A model generated the notes under the pieces. That model worked only from the letters and a program-made list of their open reading frames with translations. It had not been told where the DNA came from and made no database searches. From Psococerastis gibbosa (lineage: Eukaryota > Arthropoda > Insecta > Psocodea > Psocidae): DNA of 64,000 nt. The stretch is from assembly GCA_963971405.1 (NCBI GenBank), contig OZ020484.1, positions 33,316,770 through 33,380,769 of the forward strand, given 5' to 3'. Of this stretch, positions 14,001 to 26,000 are shown piece after piece. Every line of letters begins with the position of its first letter. Position 1 is the stretch's first letter. The translations under genes were made by a program, and so were the position numbers.

Positions 14001-17000
14001 CCAGAAGCAAACTATCAAGGGGCAAGCGACCCATTGCATTTTGTTGACATTAATGACGACTACAATATTTGTGAATTTAAAAGAAATCGTTGGAGCCGTT
14101 TTTGAGAAATACTTTTTTTAAACGTTTTTTTTTAGTTTTTTTTTTAAATAAACCCCCAAATTGAGTTAGCCCAAAACAAAAATAAAATCCAGAGGTATGA
14201 CTTTTGTGAACCTACATGCCAAGTTTCATCTAAATCGACCGAGTAGTTTGCCCAGAAATCGATGAAATGACAGAGCGACAGACACACAGACAGAGCGACA
14301 GACAGACAGAGCGACATACAGACATTTCATAAAAACCACTTTTTTGGGTTCCTGGGACCTCAAAACGTGTAAATCCGTTGAAATCTCAGAATCGAAAATT
14401 TCGACCATCACAAAGCTTTCCTTACACTACGTATAAATTGGAAAGCAACAAGCTGAAAGACCATTAATTTAGGTAAGCCAACCATTTAGCTCCTGGGACC
14501 GTTGCCATTGCATAATCAGCAGCAATTCCCATTTGGTTGCCCAGAGAGGAACAGTCTAACCCCAAGTGTGTGACCCGTGTTTATTTTAGGAAATAGTCTG
14601 TCTCTGAGAGATTGCTTTGACTACAAGTGGAAAAGGTTTCAGTGGCACGTACCTTTGTGAGCTGATTCCTTCCGTTCCAAGGGGAGAGATAGCCCTGAAA
14701 AAAGAAAATTTGCTTTCAGACTTACCCTAGCAATCACTTTATACATTTGACCTTCAATTAAATCAAGATTCATGTTGCGGCTGGAGCTTCAATTAAATAT
14801 GCTTAAGTATACAAATTACAATATGCAAGTAAACAGACGTTGCCTATTTGGCAATTTTCGTAAACACTTGTACAATAGGAGCAAATAGCTATGATGGGCT
14901 CAATAACGCATGATAACACAGAATGCAAGATCCCCATCATCCAGTCCCTCATTTTTTTGTTTCTATATAGTGGAGTGCCGTAAGCTCTATACCTCGGAAT
15001 CCAGGGACAGTCCATGAAAATTTATAAAAACTTTGAATATGTATTGTTAGTAGTAAATAGAAAAATATTTTTTAAAAAAAAATTGCCTGCTCTCAATTTT
15101 TTACTGCAGGGTGTGGCAGCATAACTTCCTCTTTTTGTAATACGCGCCATTCGGTCGGTTAATGTCGCAGCGTAGTGTTAGTGGTCTCGTTCGAGAGGCG
15201 GGACTATAAGATTCTGTCTTACATAGTTTTGAAGATCAAAACATTAAGATCACGTCTTCCAACCTCGATACAATGAGTATTAGTGGAGCGCCGTGAGAAA
15301 AAAAAAGCGGTAACAATGTAGTTTAAAATTGAGAGGGAGCAAAAATTTTTGTTTAACATTTTTCTATATACTATTAAAAACACATTTTCAAAGTTTTTAT
15401 AAATATACAGAATTCCGAGGCATTACCATTTTTTTTACTCGCGGCGCTCCACTAATACTCATTGTATCGAGATTGGAAGATGTGATCTTAATGTTTTGAT
15501 CTTCAAAACTATGTAAGACAGAACTTTATAGTCCTGCCTCTCGAACGAGACCACTAACACTCCGTTACGACATAAACCGACCGAATGGCGCGCATCACAA
15601 AACAGGAAGTTATGCCGCCACACCCTGTAGTTAAAAAATGAGAGCGGGCAAAAAATTTTTTTAGCAATTTTCTATATACTATTAAAAACACATTTTCAAA
15701 GTTTTTATAAATATACTGAATTCCGAGGCATTACCATTTTTTTTACTCGCGGCGCTCCACTAATACTCATTGTATCGAGATTGGAAGATGTGATCTTAAT
15801 GTTTTGATCTTCAAAACTATGTAAGACAGAACTTTATAGTCTCGCCTCTCGAACGAGACCACTAACACTCCGTTACGACATAAACCGACCGAATGGCGCG
15901 CATCACAAAACAGGAAGTTATGCTGCCACACCCTGTAGTTAAAAATTGAGAGCGGGCAAAAATTTTTTTTAGCATTTTTCTATATACTTTTAACAACACA
16001 TTTAAAAGAATTTATAAATATTAATGGACTGTCCCTGGATTCCGAGGTTTGGACATTTTTGGTCTAATTGCACTCCACTAATAGCCTGTTACACTCACAT
16101 GATTACATCGATATAACTAGAGTTCTATATAGAAGAGACGGACTATTCATTATTTGTTATATTCTGGGGCCACTTGGTACATTTTTTTCAATGTCAACGG
16201 TAACCTTCCCCTTTAAGTGTCATTCGAAGTTAGATTTTATTTATAATTATAAAATTCCATTCATGATAAAATATTATTGTTTTGATTTCTCAATTTCCTA
16301 CACACTGCATTTTAAAATAAAAAAAACAATTATTAAGTATATTAAAAAAATTATTACATAATGGCAGAAGAAGAGTTAAAAGAAGCTGTCAAAACTGCCC
16401 TGGAAAACGATGGTACATTTCAAAAATTAAAAGCAGAAATGCGCACCCATGTCTATAAGACGCTAGTCCAGCCAGATGCCGAAAGCTCCAGCAAGATGGC
16501 TGAAGTTTCAGAACAAGTCAAAATTGCAAATAACATGATACAGGAATATTTGGACTGGAACAAGCTCCATTTTACCAGCGACATGTTTTCCAGCGAATGC
16601 GGGGCCGATGAAAAGACAGGTAAATGTCTTAGGGCGAGTCCCATGTTTGCTTGAAAAGTCTCGTCAATGAATGCTGCCAGGTACCACCATGCATTGGTGT
16701 AGGGCAGTGCCGTCCAAAGATACTTCTCAAGCAAGGGCCACTACGCAGGTCCCCTTCACAGGGTGACCTTTCTGGTTCTCAGTGATTGTAATATGTTTTT
16801 TTAATTAATAAATACTCATACTCCTACTCAATGGTGGGACCCAGGCCGGATAAGAATATATTGAACAATTCTCTAATTCCCCCACCATTAGAGGCTTTCT
16901 ACAAAGTTTAATAGGTTCTCTTCTCTGCACCTGTAATTGTTGTTATAGTATGATACATAAGATATTAAAATATCCATAAGAGTGGTATCGCTCTCAAAGT

Positions 17001-20000
17001 TGCTCTCCGACTGGGTTAATTGCAAGAGTGGGCCAAATGGCACAAAATTCTCGCCCAAAAGGAAAATAAATACGATTTTCTTTCTGTCTCTTCCTCGCTT
17101 TCTTTCTTCCGACTTGCCAGACTTTATTAGTATAGATGATAGACAGGTAGACCTACCAAAGCCTGTAGGCTAGGGCATTCACCTCAACATAGAGGATGAT
17201 GCGGAGGCCTGGGCGGTGCAGGATTTAGCCCAAGGGTGTTCGTGCTCGAATCCCGTTCCCGTCCATTTTTCCCTTATTCACGTGCCTCCAGAGGCTTTCT
17301 GCAAAGTTAATACGCAAGTGCCTCTATTTATTGTTGTTACAGCTAAAAGTCTGTCAAGGATGGAAATAGTTGAAAAAATGGGACTCTTGGAGACGGAAGA
17401 CTCGGAAAAGCTTCCCATACTTCTTGCAATTATTTCAAATTTAATTGATGAAGTTTAAATATAATATACAATAAACGTAAAATACATACGGTACGAGTAT
17501 TGTCCACGCAAAATGAGAAAAGTATGGACATGGAATGTTTTGATCCTGTGCAACACTATAAAAATATTCTTTGCACCATTTTGTGTTACCTTGTTGCATT
17601 GGATGCTAGGCATAACAAAAATCGTGCAAAGAATATTTTTTACAGTGTTACATTCCACGTCCATACTTTTCTCATTTTGCGTGGACTATACAATATACAC
17701 TATGTTGCATTTCTTAATTTGCTGAATGTATAAAAGAATGTGTCCAAAAGGTAGAGAACTGCATTATTAAAAGGAAAGGAAAATTGATCATCGAAACCCG
17801 GACCTGATGGGTCCACCCAACACTAATAGGCACTATTTAACAAAGGTTTAGTTGGATTTACATTGCCTGCGGTGTTAATAGTCAATAATAATCACAGTCA
17901 CAATTCACAAATCACAAAAATTGGGGCGGGGCCCGTTGTCATTGGCCGATTACAGTGAGGTCTTCCTCTCATGATTATTAACATAGCAGGCAATGTAAGT
18001 CCAACTAACCCTTTGTTAAATAATATTACGCCACTGCCATTAACCTTTACTATTATATTACAATAGCCACCTTACATTCGGCGGCAGGGGGAAACCCAAT
18101 AACCCATCTGCCGGACATGTGGTTGACCACTGAATCCCAAATAGTGCAGTGCAGTGTTCAAGGGAGAGGATCCTCTACCATTTGACTCAGGCATAGACCC
18201 TCAATTGCCGTGTGTTGGCGTTAAAATTAATTCCAGGATGTTTTGTTTCATGTAGCGTGATGGTATGGCATGAGCCCATCACGTAAATAGTGTTTATATA
18301 AATAAATAAATAAACGTTTATTTGCAAACCGACAAAGTCCAATAATATGCAAATTAACTTAACTTACTTAACTATGCTTATCATAATTTACATGTGTGAT
18401 ACATAGCTATTGTACAATTATAATTATAAGCAGTATATCGTACATCTATTTGACAATGTGAAGATTAAATAAATAAGTTGGATACAAGTTATCTAGTTGG
18501 TAAGTAATGATAAAAATAAAAAGTAATACTATAAAGTAATACTATCTGCCAATACATATCATTCTTATATATATTAACTAAGTCTTTATTATTTAAAAAT
18601 GGTAATCTTATAAAAGGTAGTCTATTGGATTCATTATAGCTAATGTTCTAATAAATTTACGTTTGCCATCGGTGATGTCTATAAATGTGTAGCATTCAGA
18701 TTAAATATTTTAGTTAGCCTGTAAATGGAAGTATTCGCACATATATTAATTCGGGGAGTTTGTAGATAAAAAAGGTCATTGTTTCTGGATCGTCTATTTG
18801 GGGTATTAATTAAAAGTTTTTCTAAGAGCTCGATGAATCGAGTAGTGAATGGAATTTAATGCAATTTTTATTCTTCTTGTCTTAAGCGTGGGCGTGTATT
18901 TCTAATGATAAACCCCAGTATTTTGTTGGCTCTGTTTATTATTTTATCAATATGATTATTATAGTTTAATTTTGAGTCCAATAGTATACCTAAATCTTTA
19001 ACTACGGTTACTCTATTAAGATTTACAGAATCAATTGAATATGTAAAATTAATTTGATACGTTTTGAGAGAAAAAGTTATGTATTGGCATTTGGCAATAT
19101 TGAGGTGTAATTTATTTTTCTTGCTCCAATCGTTTAGGGAGTTTAGATCTTCTTGAAGTAATAAAAAATCATCTACATTGGTTATTTCTTTTAACAGTTT
19201 ATGACATCATCAGCAAATTTTAGTATTTTACTATGCTTGATTATCTGGGGTAAGTCGTTTACCAGAAGAATAAAAAATAGAGGAGCTATAGTGCTACCTT
19301 GGATTACATAGGAAAGGATGATAAATGGTGCGGAGCAAATTCCTTCGTAGAAAATAAATTGTTTCCTGTCCGAAAAATATGAGATAAGTAATTTTATTAA
19401 GTTTTTCGAAAGACCATATTTCCTTAATTTGCTAATAAGTATTTCATGATCCACTTTGTCAAAAGCCTTTGCATACATAGTCAGTATAAATAACATCCGT
19501 TTGACTATTTTTCTGGAAATTTTCTGATAGAATTTCGGTTGTTAGTAAGTTGGAGGCAGTTGACCTTCTAGGTAGGCCTACAAATCCATGCTGAGATGGA
19601 CTAATGACAGATTTAATATGCACATAGATTTTTTGTTTGTGAATTTTGTCAAAAACCTTACTTATCGCACACATAATACTAATCGGACGATAACTGGTAA
19701 TCTCATCCTTCGACATACCTGTTTTGTGTATTTGAATCACTTTAGAAACTTTCCATAATTCAGTATATTTGCATCTTAACAGGCACATATTGAAAATATA
19801 TGTCATAGGTGATACAAGTACAGTCGCACATACTTTTATTATAAAAGAGGGGATACGATCAAATCCAGTTGAGTTACTTTTCTTAATATTTTTTAACGTT
19901 GATAATACCTCATTCTCAGCCACCTGAGTTATAACTTATTTAATATATCTAAATTGGCTAAGTTTATATATACAAGCTATAGAAAAAATATGGGCTTTTT

Positions 20001-23000
20001 TTCATCAAACACAACATTCTATCTAACTATATTTTGCCAGTGGCCTTACCATGTTGAATGAATCCATTAGAGCCGAGCATGTTTCAAACTGCGGCAAACT
20101 TGGTAGTGTGGACAGAGTTGGCAGGGGAACATGGTGGGACATGATAACGCGCTGAAACTATACCAGTCAGTCTACGTGTGTGTCGATTCCTGGTCACCTC
20201 CGATTTAATCGTGTGACTTTACCATGTTCCCCAAGTGGTTCGGAATCCACTATAATCAGGAGGTCCATCCTGTCAGTCAAGTCCCCTTACCCCCGAGGTA
20301 AAAGAGTCTATGCCCTTAGGGTGCCTCAAGTTAACAAACAGGGTGACAGGGTTGCTTTGAACAGAAATGCTGAAAGCAGGCGTTAGAAGCAACAACATCT
20401 ACTATGTTATTTCAAAAGTGAAAAAAATATGTAGAGTTTCTCCTGAAATCGAAAAGTATCCAATCTGAGCTTGTTAGGGCGCGTTTGGAGCCGTAAACTC
20501 AAGAATACTCTTGACCCCTAGCTAGGGGCTGAAAGTCGCAATATCATGCAACTTCTTTCGAGTCTTAAAAACACCTGGAGGCGGATACTTCACCATGAGT
20601 GTGTTGCAAAAAGAGTTTTTGAGTAAAGATGCCGATTCTGGACCATTGAAAGTGCTGATTTGCCCCTATACATCAGTTACAAACGAGTGTATTTCAATAA
20701 AGGAAAGCTTGTTCGTCTTCTGGTTCTACAGCCCTCTGCCCTTGATGTCCTTTGGCCTGCTCGACAACACTCTTCCAGTCATCTGACAAGTGACAAATAT
20801 ACATATTCATAAAACGATAAATATATATATAAAATCTAAATTGACTAATCCTTCAATCACAAACGAGTTTGTCGCAAACGAAGGTTTTTAAATGGGTAAG
20901 ATGTAAACTTTCGCTGATTCTGAGTCACTCATTTGTTAATTTGATGCTGTTTTAATATCTACTAGAATGAGACCAAGGAGGGGGCTAAGATTAAATTTCG
21001 AAATTTCGATCCACGCCTGCAGTACTAGCCCGCAAGTTTCCTCATTCAGAAACTAATAACCATTAACCTGTATTCTTCTTCTTTTTCTTCCCCTTCCCTC
21101 TTAGTGCCGTGTGCGCAGCGTGAGGGGGTCGACCCGGACCCATTTCTTGTACTGGACCCACTCGGACGCTAACAGCTTGACTTCGGGAACTGTTTTTCCT
21201 CTTGCTCCGGCGAGTTGTTCAATTCTTTCCTAGAGGGTTGTCCTCGGTCTGCCGATGGGTCTTCTACCTTTACTTCCGCCAACCTCCAGGTGGTCCTATT
21301 CTCGTCCATCCTTTGGATGTGGCCAAACCATTGCTGCTGCTTGTTCTCCAATCTTCTCTCTATAGAATCCACTTGCAGTCCTTGTCTGATATTCGGATTC
21401 AGTCCCACCCTGTTCGACCAGCAATCCGACTTAGGCACTTCATCTGAGTCGCGCTTATTTTACTCAGGTCGCTTGTGGTAGGCGTTTAGCTTTCGCTCCC
21501 ATAGAGGAAAATCGGCTCGGCTCCAAGATGGCTTGTTGGACTCTGGTCATAGCTTTCCGTTTGACTTCCCTCTTGCCGAAAAAGGTGTTGCATATAAAGA
21601 AGTAGGCTGTTGCTGAACATGTGTGTTAAAAAAAAAATTAACAATATTTTTAAAAGTTTTCAATGGAGTTTTCTAACACTATAGCTATAAAATGATAAGA
21701 GCCGGTCCGAGTTTACTCGAACATGCTTTCCAATTTATCAATTAGTAGGGAGAGAAAATGATTAATTTCATGGTAAATAATTTTCCTACGGTTAAATTTC
21801 GGATATCACGGGGGGGGGGGGTGTCCACCTTGTCGTCCACCTGACGTCACTGGAGGTAACGTAAATTCTAGATTAGACAGACCAACACATTACCACACAG
21901 CAATAATGGCAGGGCACGCAATGCATTTGAGCGTGAATTTGCTTTCATTTTTTCAAAAAAAATTTGTTGAACTAAACCAATTAGTTTTTTGGGAAAGCAA
22001 ACTGTCCGGTTTCGTTACTCAATTTAACACCTAAAACATGCCTGAAGGTAGAAATCATCGATAGAAAGGTTTTGTAAAAAAATTATTTTTTAGTCATTTT
22101 TAATTAAAATTAAGTTATTCTTATGTTTTTACCCCCAGAAGCAAACTATCAAGGGGGAAGCGACCCCCCGCATTTTATCAACATTATAATAGCGACTAAA
22201 ATATATGTGGATTTAAAAGAAATCGTTGGAGCCGTTTTGGAGAAATAATTTTTTTAAACGTTTTTTGGAGTTTTTTGCGAAAAACAAATTGAGTTAGCCG
22301 AAAATAAAAAAAATGGTCCCGAGGCATGATTTTTACAAACCACCATGCCTAATTCCATAAAAATCCACTGTGTAGTTTGCCCACAAATCGACGAACAGAC
22401 AGACCTACAGACCGACAGACCGACAGACAGAGATTTCGTAAAAACCACTTTTTTGGGTTCCTGGGACTTCAAAACGTGTAAATCCGTTGAAATCTCGGAA
22501 TCAAAAATTTTGACCATCACAAAGCTTTCCTTATACTACGTATAAATTGGAAAGCAATAATGATGTCATAATAATCCGCCCCTGAATGCAATAATGCTTA
22601 ATAATGGCTCAATAATCAATAAATAATGATGGGGAAACAATCAAAAGAAGCTTTCAATACAATGGAAGCATTTGCAGAAAATCCGCTCTTGAAAGTTGAC
22701 AGAGAACGATAACCGATTGTTATTAATAGTGGAACAGACGCTAATCCTCTATTGTATTGTATGCCAACTGATTGATAATGTTAACACACCGTACTTGAAG
22801 ACATGGGAAAAACGAGTTAGCATCATGCGGCACTACTAATGATCAGTTTATTTGTTGTAGCCTATAAGTATTAGAATATTATTATTGTTATAGCAGCCTA
22901 TTAGTATTGTAATAGTGGAGTATCAGTATTATTATATAAAAGAGTATATGGTATCTACACAAGTTCCAGACAACGCTTTATCTAGGTTATTATGAGGAAT

Positions 23001-26000
23001 TTTGAAATGTGGATAATTATTTAGGAACAATATTGGGATTAAACGTATCTTTTGGTAGCATAAGCTTTTTTGGTGGCCGGCAAAAGGAGGCTACAGTAAG
23101 CGGGGGGGGGGGGGGGGATAGTAAGTTTCACGGAAGTTTCAACTGTAAAGGTATGCCATGATGCATATCAAATGAAAGCTCTTTTAATAAGCCTTCATTT
23201 GGTTTACAAATTATGAGCATCACCATTAGGCCCAATTAATACTAACTTGTCAACAAATTAATTTTTTTTTCTTTTCCAGAATTCTTACTGTCTGTAACTG
23301 AGATGATCGTTTTAATCCGATGTACTCATTTTTGCTAATAACCTTAAAGTACAGGCTCAATTATCACACAATTACAAAATTGTGCCTGTATCACAACTGT
23401 ATAATACGGTCATTAAATTGAATAAGGCTGAGGTAGCCTCCTTGCTTTATATCTGAAATAAGAGAGTAAAAAAAATCTGACTTATTGGTGGGACTCGAAC
23501 CCGCGATTCATGTCCAGATTTGTCTTGATTCTCTAATTTCGGATTTAACGTCATGTACGTGTACGTGTATGTGTACGTACAGTATATACAATACACGTAT
23601 GTACATTGCTGCCTGAAATGGAAGAAAATTCCAATTTTATAGCTTTTAATTAATAGAGGAAAAATATGTACCTACAATAATACTGTATATCCAAAACAGT
23701 AGCCTATTAACACGGTAATCACGTTATGAAAGTTACGGTTGGTAATCGTAATTTAAATCATCTTAATATTATTTTCACGTGCCGCACATCACACGGCAGC
23801 CAGTTGATCATATTTCACCTGAATATGTTTCTACTTGGGGATATAGAATCGTGAAACGCCAAGCTGCCGCTAGCAGCAGATTGTGGCAATAATGAGGAGA
23901 TGGTACCTTGTTATACGTTATCAAGGCCGTAGCCAAGGGGGGTTCATGGTGGTTCAAACCCCCCCCCCCCCCGAAATGAAATTGCTTGATACTAGATAGA
24001 ATCGGATTTTGAGCGGAAAAACCACTATGTAATATCCTATGAAATTTTTAACCCCCCCCCCCCCGAAAAAAATTCTGGCTACGGCCTTGTACGTTATTAT
24101 TCAAACCAATTCGTACTATCCCGAGGTTTCACAAGGCTTGGGGGGGGGGGGGGGAAGTTTGTGTGACCAGAGCAATACAAATGGTCAAATGGTGATACAA
24201 GACAAAATATTTTTTTTTTTAATTTTCCATATTGCAAGCCCACTGGACAATGTAGAATCCAGAACGGGTATTTCCCACTTAGTGCCCCCTGACTTCTCCG
24301 TACCAGTAGCTATGACAATGAACTATGAACAGCTGAAAGTTGTTTTATAGTAACTCGCTGTGTCCCAATATTTAATGTTTGAGAGGTGTCTTAAATATGA
24401 ACAGGTAAGCGCAAGGCCGCGTAGTCAGAACTTTTTTCAGAGTAGACTCTCGGTTTACCAAGAGACGTATATAAATTAGCCGTAAAAGTCCAATAATGTG
24501 ACGTCGAAATATAGCAGATTAAACTGAACGCAAGTTTATGAACGCTGCTTTTTCCGCCACTAAGCTTGACGTTAAAGGATTACGTTAAGTAAGTTACAGT
24601 AGGTAATCGTAACTCAGCTTAATATTATCTTCACGTGCCGTTGCTCCCACGGCAGCCATTTACCCTGTTAATGTTCCAGCTCCCCACTTTACAAATTAAT
24701 CTCAAATATTTTGAGCACGAATTTTCCCCGGTTCGTGCCCTCAAGGTTGCAAAACCGTACTTTCATTAGGACTATCCTGATTAAGAGACAATTGAAAGGG
24801 GAAAAGCCTTATAAGTGTAAACATCAAATCTCTCATGAAATATCAATCATAGAGCTGTCAAAGATGTCTGGACAAATAACTGAAGAAATTTTTCTGAGCA
24901 TTTTGATGTATACTACGTACAACATAGATAGTTAATTAATATAGTAGGGTTGTGGAAGATGATTTTATAATGTACTTACACATGGAAAATAGACAGGTCT
25001 CTTACTTGTGACGGTGCAGCCGTTCCCGAGCTCGGTACTGATCGCGGATCTTTTCTGGAGTAGGAGACTTGAATATACATATATTATTAGTTCCTCATTG
25101 TTAAAATTTACTTCGTATAGTCTTACAATAAAATTAAATTAAAAACACAACCGGTTTCGGCTCACGCCATCGTCAAGTGCGACTGAAAAAAGGTAAACAA
25201 AAGGTATGCAAGCTAAAACAAAATAAAATAAAACTCATTGTCAGGATAATACCCAGCATCGCATAAAGTAAATAATTTAAATTGAACAATTAAACATTAA
25301 CCAATGGAAGCGCCAACAAGGGGGAACTACTTAAAAAGGTTATGTCATTAAGTAACGTTTTGTTTTTAACCATAGCTTCCCTAATCTCAATGGTTTCTAA
25401 ATTATCAAGAAGTTTCCCCTTGTTGGCTACATGTAAGATCTTAAAATTATCGAAATCACAGGCATGGTTGTGGGTGTTTATATGTTGGGCTAAGGCGGAC
25501 TGAGTGTCGGGTTTTCCTACCCCCCGTCTATGCTCCGCTATTCTTTCTTTAAACCCTCTCCCAGTTTGTCCAATATATAAACTACCACAATCATTACAGT
25601 CTAGTTGATAAACCCCTGACTTCCTCCCTTTCTCCAATTTAGGTTTACAATTAATCAATTGCTTACCCAACTAGTCCACAGAATAAAATGACACATTCTT
25701 AACGACCCTATCTCCAATCCAAGAGGCCAACTCCAAACTAATCCTACCAAGATATGGTAACTTAACGTACCCTTTATCTGGTTCAGAAGTCTGGCTTGCT
25801 CCATAGACTAAAGAGAGGGTTAACTTATTCCTGTGTTTCCTTAAAATATTTTTTACTAGACTCACAGGATATCCATTATTATTAGCAATTTCCATAATTG
25901 TTGAAAGTTCTTTGTTAAAATGTACAACCGTCAACGGTACATGTAAGAGTCTATGTATCATGGAGTGTATGGCTGCATGTTCGTGTTGTGGTGGGTGAAA

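Noticed and set aside
24799-24828. GEKPYKCKHQ, like a C2H2 zinc-finger linker
   Set aside because: No following Cys/His ladder or preceding finger, so too short to call.
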